From assembly GCF_043876815.1 (NCBI RefSeq), contig NZ_JBAWKA010000006.1, forward strand, positions 1 to 64,000: a stretch of 64,000 bases of DNA. Reading direction: 5' to 3'. Made by a program: the position numbers and the translations under genes. The first letter of the stretch is position 1, and every line of letters begins with the position of its first letter. Shown here piece by piece: positions 1 to 6,921 of this stretch. The notes under the pieces were generated by a model that saw only the letters and a program-made list of their open reading frames with translations, ran no database searches and had not been told where the DNA came from. Origin of the DNA: Gaetbulibacter_A sp043876815 (GTDB lineage: Bacteria > Bacteroidota > Bacteroidia > Flavobacteriales > Flavobacteriaceae).

Positions 1-45
1 AACGAGGAAATTAAAGAATATATGAAAACTCTGAAAGAAAAATAA
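1..45 (+). CDS. C-terminal end of a gene cut by the window edge
   Basis: Frame 1 is open from the first base and ends in TAA at 43-45, giving 14 residues that finish in LKEK. The stop is followed directly by the left core of the first cassette spacer (AGTTGCCAAC at 47-56), the same placement as in the downstream cassettes. It is therefore probably the last codons of another cassette gene. Function cannot be judged. Confidence 0.55.
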   Translation, partial: NEEIKEYMKTLKEK

Positions 46-49
46 CAGT

Positions 50-183
50 TGCCAACACAGTATATAAAAAATTGCTATTCTATGCTTAACCAATGTTAGT
101 TGCTTTGTTTGCTAGCTTCTGATTTTCCTTCGGAAAATCCTCGCACAAAAACACGCAACTTTCCATATACATAAACGTTATGC
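50..183 (+). repeat. attC-like cassette spacer 1
   Basis: This 134-bp non-coding spacer runs from TGCCAAC (50-56) to GTTATGC (177-183). Its ends form an imperfect inverted repeat: GTATATAAAAAATTGC on the left pairs with GCAACTTTCCATATAC on the right. An inner segment also folds (GATTTTCCTTCGGAAAATC). The architecture matches the spacer at 1567-1699. The right core GTTATGCCC is the exact complement of GGGCATAAC at the far end of the next cassette (1016-1024), as expected for an integron-type recombination site. The name attC-like is an inference from this structure. Confidence 0.75.
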
Positions 184-201
184 CCAATTGAATAAAATAA
201 G

Positions 202-1023
202 ATGACAGGAGAATTAGCTCAATTAATAAACTTAATCACTCAATACAACTACGGACAAATAGAGAGCGATTTGTATAACAATAATTCTACCTATCAATAT
301 TGTAACATTTTAAAGTTTGTATGCTTTAAAAAGAAGTTTTTTGGTGGTTATAAAGAAGTTGAAATTGCAAGTAGCACTAATGAATGGTTTCAATATCTAC
401 GAAACGAGAAAATTGAAAGACTGTTGTTAGTTTTTCGTCCTGACAATTCAATGGATTTAGACCATAAACTTGCTGGAATGGTTGGTGGCGGTGGAAATTG
501 GTTCATTGAAGCCAAACATTCGAACTTCTCAGATTTTTGGCAACCAAAGTGGGAAGTAAAACCGAATAAAAAAGATAGTGACAATAGAATTTGGAATATC
601 ACATATGGTCTGACAATACCAAAACAAAAACACTTCAACCACCCTGTATATGACTTAAAATATCAGAGAGAAAAATTATATAAAGCCTTAACCGAAATTG
701 CAGATTTTGCCGCTTCAAATGATAACACCAGTGGTTGGAAAAAGACTTTTAATAATGCGAAATCAGCCCTTGAGGATATAAGTCCAAGTATTGAATATCA
801 CATGGACTTAGTACCAGTTGACTCATTACCAATTGAAAACTTTCAACTGCTTATTGCTGCATCAAAATCATTTGTATTCGGAGGAATGGGGTCATGGAAT
901 GACATTGGATGGTTCAAGGATGAAGAACTGACGAAAAGATATGATGAAGTATCAGCAGAACTTTATCAAGTAATGAATGAAAGTATTATAGCTGCTGTAA
1001 ATGAAAATAAAAAAAGGGCATAA
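202..1023 (+). CDS. Cassette-borne protein of unknown function (273 aa)
   Basis: A 273-residue protein with no signal peptide or obvious membrane segment, so probably cytosolic. I do not recognise a family. It has a Gly-rich run (MVGGGGNW near residue 93), several conserved-looking tryptophans and a hydrophilic Lys-rich C-terminus. The ATG at 202 lies 17 bases after the cassette start core GTTATGCCC (177-185), and the TAA stop (1021-1023) is embedded in the complementary end core GGGCATAAC (1016-1024). The gene therefore fills its cassette almost completely and has no room for its own terminator. Expression probably depends on read-through or an external promoter. Confidence 0.8.
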   Translation: MTGELAQLINLITQYNYGQIESDLYNNNSTYQYCNILKFVCFKKKFFGGYKEVEIASSTNEWFQYLRNEKIERLLLVFRPDNSMDLDHKLAGMVGGGGNWFIEAKHSNFSDFWQPKWEVKPNKKDSDNRIWNITYGLTIPKQKHFNHPVYDLKYQREKLYKALTEIADFAASNDNTSGWKKTFNNAKSALEDISPSIEYHMDLVPVDSLPIENFQLLIAASKSFVFGGMGSWNDIGWFKDEELTKRYDEVSAELYQVMNESIIAAVNENKKRA

Positions 1024-1077
1024 CAAGGTGTATAGTGCATACCCTTCGGGATACGCACCATACACAAACCGTTGGCA
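1018..1077 (+). repeat. Short attC-like cassette spacer 2
   Basis: This is a different and much shorter spacer (60 bp), from GCATAAC (1018-1024) to GTTGGCA (1071-1077). The middle is a near-perfect stem-loop: GGTGTATAGTGCATACCC, then TTCG, then GGATACGCACCATACAC. It holds the same position between two cassettes as the 130-bp spacers but shares little sequence with them. That is typical of attC sites, which are conserved in fold rather than in sequence. Confidence 0.7.
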
Positions 1078-1111
1078 ACTATTACTCACTCATAATCTGA
1101 AAAACTAAAAT

Positions 1112-1582
1112 TTGAAAGAAACTGACTTTATTGGCAAATTAGGAATTGGAGCTTTTGCTTATATCTCAATTAGTGAATTTTGTGGATTAATTGAATATTT
1201 ATTTGAGAATGTTTTAATAATCTCTGGAATAGAACCATTAACGACAATTTGGCTTCCTGAAATAATGAGTCTTTTACTTTTTACAACAATTGTAGTTTGG
1301 GGAATAAAGAAATACAATAAACTGACTGAAATTGACACACGAAAAACTCTGAAATCTTTAATAGTTATATTCTTTGGAATTTTGATATTACAGTTTCTAT
1401 TTACTTATTTCGGAACTGACTTTTTGATGGAAAAATATTCAGCAGAATTTGAGAATTATGCGAAAGGAAATAAAGGAAGTTTAATATTGCGAGGTTATCT
1501 TGCATTCCTTCCAATTTTACAATTCGTTATATTGGGAATAATACTATTAATGAATAAAAAAACAGTTGCCAACAACGTATAA
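1112..1582 (+). CDS. Small integral membrane protein of unknown function, cassette-borne
   Basis: A 156-residue hydrophobic protein with three or four predicted transmembrane helices, around residues 8-28, 46-67, 82-102 and 128-147. It should lie in the inner membrane. I do not recognise the family. The only reasonable start is TTG at 1112, 32 bases after the cassette core GTTGGCAACT (1071-1080). The last codons (KKTVANNV) are encoded by the end core AGTTGCCAAC (1564-1573) and the first bases of the spacer, so the recombination site contributes to the protein. Base composition and small size fit the neighbouring cassettes. Confidence 0.7.
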   Translation: MKETDFIGKLGIGAFAYISISEFCGLIEYLFENVLIISGIEPLTTIWLPEIMSLLLFTTIVVWGIKKYNKLTEIDTRKTLKSLIVIFFGILILQFLFTYFGTDFLMEKYSAEFENYAKGNKGSLILRGYLAFLPILQFVILGIILLMNKKTVANNV

Positions 1583-1699
1583 AAATAATTGCTTATTTTA
1601 GGCTTAAACAAAGGTCGTTGCTCTTTTGTTACGTCTGATTTTCCTGCGAAAAATCCTCGCACACAAAACCGCAACTATTCTTATACAAACACGTTACCT
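1567..1699 (+). repeat. attC-like cassette spacer 3
   Basis: A 133-bp spacer from TGCCAAC (1567-1573) to GTTACCT (1693-1699). It shares clear blocks with spacer 1, including GTCTGATTTTCCT and AAATCCTCGCAC, and a right arm CGCAACTATTCTTATACAAACAC that pairs with the left arm GTATAAAAATAATTGC. The TAA stop of the preceding membrane protein lies inside its left end. The right core GTTACCTGC is complemented by GCAGGTAAC at the far end of the next cassette. Confidence 0.75.
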
Positions 1700-1715
1700 G
1701 CAAGCTGAAAAAACC

Positions 1716-2171
1716 ATGTTTCAAGACACAATAACGCTAAAAAACCGACATCTGAAATTTGTAAAAACAGTTTCCAATAGCGGAATTATTTACGGTTTGA
1801 AAAGTAAAAATGGATTTGCAACATCAAGGTCAACTCAATTTGAGGATGACGATGGAAATCCAATCAGAATGATATGCTTTTGGGCGGAAAAAGTACTAGC
1901 GCAATCTTGTGCACAAGACGAATGGAAAGAATATATAGTGACCGAAATTCCATTAGCTGAATTCATGGAAAACTGGTGTATTGGAATGGCTAATGATGGG
2001 CTAGTAATCGGAACACAGTTTGACCAAAATTTGTTCGGGCATGAAGTTGAACCACTGGATTTAATTTTGGAATTGACAGCTGAATTGAAATCAAACGGAA
2101 AGGATTTGACCTTTAAAAAATTTAATGAAATTGACGACTTGGAAAAACATATAAAAGAAATAACAGAATAA
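1716..2171 (+). CDS. DUF2750 family protein, cassette-borne
   Basis: A 151-residue cytosolic protein. The central motif FWAEKVLAQSCAQDEW followed by TEIPLAEFMENW and then a G(M/L)..DG..(I/V)GT..D stretch with HEVEPLDL matches the pattern I know for DUF2750 proteins. The function of that family is not established. The frame is open further upstream, but that part lies inside the spacer, so ATG at 1716 is chosen, 15 bases after the cassette start core GTTACCTGC (1693-1701). The stop is 8 bases before the complementary end core GCAGGTAAC (2180-2188). It is a single-gene cassette with no visible promoter of its own. Confidence 0.75.
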   Translation: MFQDTITLKNRHLKFVKTVSNSGIIYGLKSKNGFATSRSTQFEDDDGNPIRMICFWAEKVLAQSCAQDEWKEYIVTEIPLAEFMENWCIGMANDGLVIGTQFDQNLFGHEVEPLDLILELTAELKSNGKDLTFKKFNEIDDLEKHIKEITE

Positions 2172-2181
2172 AAAAGCCAGC

Positions 2182-2311
2182 AGGTAACAATGGCTATAAG
2201 TAATTGCTTGTTCTCGCCTACTTCTGAAAATCCTTGTGGATTTTCAGTTTGGTGTGTACTTGCAATGTTAAGTGCTAACCCACGCAACTACTCATCGCCG
2301 AAACGTTGTAA
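2182..2311 (+). repeat. attC-like cassette spacer 4
   Basis: A 130-bp spacer from AGGTAAC (2182-2188) to GTTGTAA (2305-2311). The outer arms AATGGCTATAAGTAATTGC and GCAACTACTCATCGCC pair with small bulges, and an inner hairpin is formed by GAAAATCC..GGATTTTC. It is nearly identical to spacer 5 and shares its left arm with spacer 6. The right core GTTGTAAAAC matches the reverse complement of GTTTTACAAC at the end of the following cassette. Confidence 0.78.
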
Positions 2312-2317
2312 AACATT

Positions 2318-3001
2318 ATGAAGAAACCCCTGAAAATAACATTAATATTTATTGGAATTTTATTCGTCATATATCATTTGTTGAGTTGGACGGGGATTTT
2401 TACAGTTTACAATAATCCTACAACATCCAATTTACCAAACTTGGCGTTGAATTCTAAAATGGTGTCTTCAAACTTATTCGAGCCAAAAAACGGAGATTTT
2501 ATTTGTTACAAAAACCAAAATGGAAGATTGGGAAATCACATCAGAGTTCATAGACTTTGTGGAATGGAAAATGACATTGTGGAAATTAAAAATGGAACTT
2601 TATTCATTAACGGAAAAAATGCTGATAAAGGAATTGATTTTATGCATTTCTATACTTTGACAGAGAGTGAATATCAGAAAATTAAGCCTGAAACGAATCC
2701 AGACGTAACTTTCTTTTCAAGAGTTGGAGAGAAAAAGGATTCTATAATGATTTTGCTTTCTGACAATTATAGTAAAGAAAACGGATTGGAATTAAGACGT
2801 AGGACAGCCAATAAAATGGACGAAAACTCAATAGTTCAAGAAATGTTTAACAAAAATTGGAATTTGGACAATTTCGGACCTCTAAAAATACCGACTAATA
2901 AAGTCTTTGTTTTAGGAGATAATAGAGATATTTCAGAGGATTCAAGATTTGTCGGACTAATTGACAAGTCTGACATTGTTGGAACTGTAATAATAAAATA
3001 A
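2318..3001 (+). CDS. S26 signal-peptidase-like membrane protein lacking the usual catalytic lysine
   Basis: A 227-residue protein with one N-terminal transmembrane helix (about residues 7-30) followed by an extracytoplasmic domain. The C-terminal motif GDNRDISEDSRFVG (from about residue 200) is the classic box E of type I signal peptidases (peptidase family S26). The other boxes are degraded: the nucleophile region reads NSKM (Ser46) instead of the usual SM.PT, and the box D lysine (normally KR.....PGD) is replaced by His78 in RVHRLCG. I infer that it is not a standard signal peptidase; it may be inactive or have an altered mechanism. It fills a single-gene cassette between spacers 4 and 5. 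Confidence 0.75.
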   Translation: MKKPLKITLIFIGILFVIYHLLSWTGIFTVYNNPTTSNLPNLALNSKMVSSNLFEPKNGDFICYKNQNGRLGNHIRVHRLCGMENDIVEIKNGTLFINGKNADKGIDFMHFYTLTESEYQKIKPETNPDVTFFSRVGEKKDSIMILLSDNYSKENGLELRRRTANKMDENSIVQEMFNKNWNLDNFGPLKIPTNKVFVLGDNRDISEDSRFVGLIDKSDIVGTVIIK

Positions 3002-3005
3002 CGTT

Positions 3006-3135
3006 TTACAACAATGGCTATAAGTAATTGCTTGTTCACGCCTACTTCTGTAAATCCTCGCGGATTTTCAGTTTGATTTGTACTTGCAAAGTTAAGTGCT
3101 AACTCACGCAACTACTCATAGCCAAAACGTTGTGC
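3006..3135 (+). repeat. attC-like cassette spacer 5
   Basis: A 130-bp spacer from TTACAAC (3006-3012) to GTTGTGC (3129-3135), close to 90 percent identical by eye to spacer 4. The left arm AATGGCTATAAGTAATTGC pairs with GCAACTACTCATAGCC. The right core GTTGTGCACA is complemented by TGTGCACAAC at 4080-4089, at the end of the next (two-gene) cassette. Confidence 0.78.
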
Positions 3136-3157
3136 ACAATATCCCAACAGAACGAAA

Positions 3158-3385
3158 ATGAAAGAAAATAAAGATAGAGTTATAATTGCAAGTGACGTAA
3201 ATGAACGTGACGGAATTGGAGTTGAAATCTATCGAAATGACGAATTGATTGCGGAAATATTTAGAGACGACACAGAAAAAACAAGAACAATACGGATTTT
3301 TAAAGAAAATATTTCACTTGAATTAATGGAGGAATGTATTCAAACTTTTAAAAAAGAAATCCCTTGGGAATTCATAAATGACTGA
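3158..3385 (+). CDS. Small acidic protein of unknown function (75 aa), cassette-borne
   Basis: A 75-residue soluble protein, rich in Glu and Asp, with no signal or membrane segment. I do not recognise it. It lies 20 bases after the cassette start core GTTGTGCACA (3129-3138), and its TGA stop (3383-3385) is separated from the ATG of the next gene by only 2 bases. The two are therefore almost certainly co-translated. A small gene tightly coupled to a larger one in the same mobile cassette would fit an antitoxin- or immunity-like partner, but nothing in the sequence proves that. Confidence 0.65.
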   Translation: MKENKDRVIIASDVNERDGIGVEIYRNDELIAEIFRDDTEKTRTIRIFKENISLELMEECIQTFKKEIPWEFIND

Positions 3386-3387
3386 CT

Positions 3388-4068
3388 ATGGATAAAGACA
3401 AGAAAAAAGATATTGGCTATGCAATCGCCAAAGCTGGACTTGGGTCAATTCCAATAGTCGGCGCTGCTGCATCTGAACTTTTGCAACTAATTGTAATACC
3501 ACCATTAGAAAAACGTAGGTCAGAATGGATGGAACAAATCGGACAAAAATTAAAGGATTTAGAAGAAAAAGAAACAGTTGACTTTCAAAGCCTTCAAGAA
3601 AATGATGTTTTTATTGATGTAGTTTTACAATGCACACAAGAAGTAATAAAAACCAGCGAAAAAGAAAAGATTGAATATTTTCAAAATGCAATCTTGAATA
3701 CAGCAAACGGGGAGAATCCTGAATTGGCTGAAATACAAATATTCTTAAATTTTATATCTGACTTTACTATTTGGCATATCAAAATATTAAAACTATTTGA
3801 TGAACCAAATGATTGGTTTGACAAAAACAATAAGACCGTACCGAATTTTATGGGTGCTGGACTTTCTAGCATTCTAGATATTGCTTATCCAGAACTAAAA
3901 GGAAGAAGAGAATTTTATCATTTAATATGGGATGATTTGCAAAGAGCTGGAATGCATAAAACAAGCGGCCTTCATACAACTATGACTGGTTCTGGACTTA
4001 TGGTTTCTAGAACAACGAAATTTGGAAAGAAATTTTTAAATTTTATAACTGAAAATCCAATTGATTAA
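3388..4068 (+). CDS. Cassette-borne protein with a hydrophobic N-terminus, unknown function
   Basis: A 226-residue protein. Residues about 10-40 form a Gly/Ala-rich hydrophobic stretch (GLGSIPIVGAAASELL), followed by a charged, probably coiled-coil segment (EKRRSEWMEQIGQKLKDLEEK) and a mixed helical C-terminal half ending in a possible winged-helix-like region. The layout of an amphipathic or membrane-active N-terminus plus a helical body is reminiscent of some abortive-infection proteins, but I cannot name a family. It is the second gene of a two-gene cassette closed by TGTGCACAAC (4080-4089). Confidence 0.7.
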   Translation: MDKDKKKDIGYAIAKAGLGSIPIVGAAASELLQLIVIPPLEKRRSEWMEQIGQKLKDLEEKETVDFQSLQENDVFIDVVLQCTQEVIKTSEKEKIEYFQNAILNTANGENPELAEIQIFLNFISDFTIWHIKILKLFDEPNDWFDKNNKTVPNFMGAGLSSILDIAYPELKGRREFYHLIWDDLQRAGMHKTSGLHTTMTGSGLMVSRTTKFGKKFLNFITENPID

Positions 4069-4082
4069 TTAAAAAATACTGT

Positions 4083-4213
4083 GCACAACAATGGCTATAA
4101 GTAATTGCTTGTTCTCGCCTAGTTTGGAAATCCAATCAGATTTTCTATTCGGTTTGTACTTGCTAAATGAGGTGCTTATAACACGACACAAAACATATAC
4201 AAACACTTCGGCA
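4083..4213 (+). repeat. Degenerate attC-like cassette spacer 6, hybrid of two spacer types
   Basis: The left half (AATGGCTATAAGTAATTGCT at 4090 onward) matches spacers 4 and 5. The right end (CATATACAAACAC, 4194-4206) matches the right arm of spacers 1 and 3. The expected GTT core after it is replaced by TTCGGCA (4207-4213). It therefore looks like a recombinant or decayed site and may no longer be functional. Confidence 0.55.
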
Positions 4214-4286
4214 ACAAGCATAGTATGAGCTTTTTAATATAATAACCAAGAGATTAAAATCTTATTTTAAGAAAGATTGGGATTTC

Positions 4287-4751
4287 GTGGACTACCCCGT
4301 CAAAACATGGAAGATTTTCGGCAGTAATGGCAGTGAAGTATCAATTCGTGCTGGAATTGAATGTTGGACCATGATGAATGCGGATGGGTCAACAAAGAAA
4401 TTAGCAATTAAGGCATTGCGAGAAAGTTTTAAGGCCTATAAGGAAAATAACGATGATTTACCTCGACCAGGTACAAATGTGCCTTTAAAGCTTGCTCCAA
4501 CAGACCATATTGACAGATTTGAAAAGACAGCAGTTCATTTTTTCGACAAAATTCTTGGCATGAACTATTATGAAGGATTTTATTCAGATGGTACTGTTTT
4601 ACTTTATTTTGAACCAGATGATGAATCAGAAGCAATAGATTTCAAGAGAAAAATCATTTTGAAGACACAAACGATATATAAAGTTGACATCTCCGATTTT
4701 TACGATGAACCGATTTGGAAAATTTTTGAACTTATAGAGAGTGAAAAATAA
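4287..4751 (+). CDS. Cassette-borne protein of unknown function, possibly frameshifted near its start
   Basis: A 154-residue soluble protein if it starts at GTG 4287; no family recognised. The same frame is open upstream to 4225 and would add residues reading ...NIITKRLKSYFKKDWDFV, which look like genuine protein sequence. An ATG at 4225 is in the neighbouring frame, and adding one T to the T5 run at 4231-4235 would join it to this frame (MSF-F-NIITK...). The gene may therefore carry a 1-base deletion in a homopolymer, or GTG 4287 may be the working start. It lies between the degenerate spacers 6 and 7. Confidence 0.55.
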   Translation: MDYPVKTWKIFGSNGSEVSIRAGIECWTMMNADGSTKKLAIKALRESFKAYKENNDDLPRPGTNVPLKLAPTDHIDRFEKTAVHFFDKILGMNYYEGFYSDGTVLLYFEPDDESEAIDFKRKIILKTQTIYKVDISDFYDEPIWKIFELIESEK

Positions 4752-4759
4752 ACATCAGT

Positions 4760-4888
4760 AACCAACTTCGGCTGTAAGTACTTGCTTGACTCTTCCTTTA
4801 AGTGGCTCCTGGAGCGCCTCGTGTAGTTTATTTATATAGAGCTTGAACCACTTGCAAGCACTTATTATTTATTAAATTGAAGTTGAGG
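4760..4888 (+). repeat. Degenerate attC-like spacer 7 and AT-rich junction
   Basis: From AACCAAC (4760-4766) to GTTGAGG (4882-4888) the sequence can fold with the same overall layout as the upstream spacers: AAGTACTTGCTTG on the left pairs with CAAGCACTT on the right, and an inner pair is AAGTGGCTC with GAACCACTT. Its cores are not complementary to the start of the preceding cassette, so it is a decayed member at best. The following 170 bases to 5061 are AT-rich and hold no recognisable gene. They form the junction with the integrative element. Confidence 0.4.
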
Positions 4889-5061
4889 GGTGGGGAAAAA
4901 GCTAAAACCATACCTGTATTTGATTTCTAGCTCTTTCAAAAAAGGCAGGAAAGGTAACTCAATTCTATAATACTTGGTGTAGAATTATAGCTTATTTCTT
5001 TTTGTAAAAAAAATATAGTTATTTATTTATTTAAGTTACCCTTCTTACCTCTCTCCAGTTT

Positions 5062-6258
5062 TCATGACACTTTTTTTAAGCTAAGGTCATTATCCAAATC
5101 ATCATTTTTTATTAAATCAATTGCATATTTGGATATTCCCTGTTTTTTCACTGATTGAAAATTGAGCAACGTTAAAACTTTTCCTAATTGAATATTGTTT
5201 GTATTACTCATCTGAACAGAATGTACTTTACTTAACTCAGAAAGTAATTCAGAAGCACTTAAGTATAATTCAGCTTTATATCTGTTTTTAGCAGGTTGAT
5301 ATTTGCTTATAATAAGTTCTTCTACTGGAGAAATTGTTCTGAAATCTTCATTTCTATCATTAATTTTCTGAATATCCTCTTTGTCGAAGTAACACTTAAA
5401 TCCAGATTTATAAAGCGCGAATGCTTGACTATAAATCCCTTCATAGTTCATTGGGCTCTTGTAATCTATTTGGTCCACTTTAAAGCACAAAAACCGTCTA
5501 TTTCCTGTCATATCAGTCAAGAACTTGTCATCATTAAGAGAGCCTATAAAGGAAGCTCTTCTTATTAAGTTTTCATTTGTTCTCCCAAAAGGTCTTCTAA
5601 GTTTAATCTTAGCTTTGGTAATCAGTTTCTTCACATCATTATTTTGTTTCCTTGTTAGATTTGATAATTCATCTAAATCAATAATTAAACATTCTGATAG
5701 AAATATTAAAGTATCCTTTGAATGGGGGTTGATGTTCCCTGAATAGGAATAACTTCTTAATTGTTGTGGTAATAGATTTCTAATGAATGTAGATTTTCCA
5801 ATTCCTTGTTTGCCTGTAAAAATTATCATGGTATGATTAAAAGTTGTATCATTAATTCCTGAACCTACCATAGAAACGAACCAACGTTTAAACGCATCTG
5901 CAAAAAATTCATCATCATCCGTTTTGATTTTGGTACAAAGTTCTGATATGTAATCCGTCTTGCCGTTCCACTTCGGCAATGATTCTATGTAATCCTTTAA
6001 TGGATTATAAAGCTTTGAAAAATCTGATTTGAATTTATCATCTAAACTTCCTTTGCCTACTTTGTACTTATTACGTTTTAGTTCTCCTACTAGAGAGTGT
6101 AGGTCAAAGTCAGTCATTACCTTAAATAATTTGTTTTTCTTTAATTTAAATTCAACGCCATTTGTATAAACATTATAGCGGAATTCATACTTGTTTTTTA
6201 AATAAGTCTCCATTGGTAATTTTGGAGTTTCATTTGAAATTTTGTTTTCTTTTTTCAT
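5062..6258 (-). CDS. VapE/VirE-family P-loop ATPase of a mobile element
   Basis: A 398-residue soluble protein. Walker A is GKQGIGKST (residues 149-157) and the Walker B-like strand is LIIDLDEL (191-198). The region from about residue 115 to 300, including FADAFKRWFVSMVG and the NRRFLCF motif, is typical of the virulence-associated protein E (VapE/VirE) family, a helicase-like ATPase found with primases in integrative elements and phage satellites. It probably acts in replication or maintenance of the element. No primase domain is visible in the protein itself. It is the last gene of a leftward cluster with an HTH protein (6477-6788) and a recombinase (7834-9132). Confidence 0.85.
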   Translation of the reverse strand: MKKENKISNETPKLPMETYLKNKYEFRYNVYTNGVEFKLKKNKLFKVMTDFDLHSLVGELKRNKYKVGKGSLDDKFKSDFSKLYNPLKDYIESLPKWNGKTDYISELCTKIKTDDDEFFADAFKRWFVSMVGSGINDTTFNHTMIIFTGKQGIGKSTFIRNLLPQQLRSYSYSGNINPHSKDTLIFLSECLIIDLDELSNLTRKQNNDVKKLITKAKIKLRRPFGRTNENLIRRASFIGSLNDDKFLTDMTGNRRFLCFKVDQIDYKSPMNYEGIYSQAFALYKSGFKCYFDKEDIQKINDRNEDFRTISPVEELIISKYQPAKNRYKAELYLSASELLSELSKVHSVQMSNTNNIQLGKVLTLLNFQSVKKQGISKYAIDLIKNDDLDNDLSLKKVS

Positions 6259-6476
6259 TTCTAAAAAATTTTGTCCCAGTTTAAATTAGGGTTATTAAAT
6301 ATTTAATGAAACACCAGAAAATAAAATGATAGGATTAGTCTAAATTTTTTGACGATTGTCCGCATTCTAAGCCACCGTGGTTTGACCCTTACTCGGTTGG
6401 CACACAAATGTGTTCCTGATGCTTTGTAGTTACAATTTATACTCTTGTAAGAGTGGTTTTTTAATTTAGATTATTT

Positions 6477-6788
6477 TTAGGAATCAAGACTTTCTTCTTG
6501 TCTATTCGTTCCATTGGATAAAAGGTTTTCTAGGTCTTTTTTCACAAATAAGATGTTTCTGCCACATTTTTTTGCTTGGAGCTTTTTACTCTTTCGAAAT
6601 CTCCATAGTTTGGTAGTTGAGCATTTAAGAAATTCGCATGCCTCTTTTACTGAAAGAAGACTGCTGTCTTCTTTTTTTGCTGGTTCTGGTTTGAATAAAG
6701 TTTTACTTAACTCTTCTTTGACACCTTTAATAATTAAATCTTTTAATTCAAGTGGAGTTATTCCTGATAATAAAATTTGTGTGTTCAT
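6477..6788 (-). CDS. Excisionase-type helix-turn-helix DNA-binding protein
   Basis: A 103-residue protein whose C-terminal half (residues about 45-90) reads LLSVKEACEFLKCSTTKLWRF followed by a wing ending in FVKKDLENLL. This is the MerR/excisionase-like HTH fold common next to the integrases of Bacteroidota mobile elements. It probably regulates or directs excision of the element. It lies 218 bases upstream of the VapE-like gene on the same strand. That gap is AT-rich and contains a small hairpin, but I see no gene in it. Confidence 0.8.
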   Translation of the reverse strand: MNTQILLSGITPLELKDLIIKGVKEELSKTLFKPEPAKKEDSSLLSVKEACEFLKCSTTKLWRFRKSKKLQAKKCGRNILFVKKDLENLLSNGTNRQEESLDS

Positions 6789-6921
6789 AACATTAGGTTT
6801 TTTAGTTTACACAAAAATACATGCAATTTCAGATTTATGCAGATTAGGGGAATTTCATACTTGAAAACCCTTGATGTTATCTAAGAAAAAAATTTGGGTA
6901 GGGGAATTAAAAGGGAATTGG

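Noticed and set aside
1835..2287. Minus-strand frame opposite the DUF2750 gene and spacer 4 (also 2836-3111)
   Set aside because: Both begin in the spacer repeats with the same first residues, because the repeats are alike, and run antisense to real cassette genes.
50..4213. CRISPR array
   Set aside because: The repeats are about 130 bp, palindromic, and separated by whole genes, not by short unique spacers.
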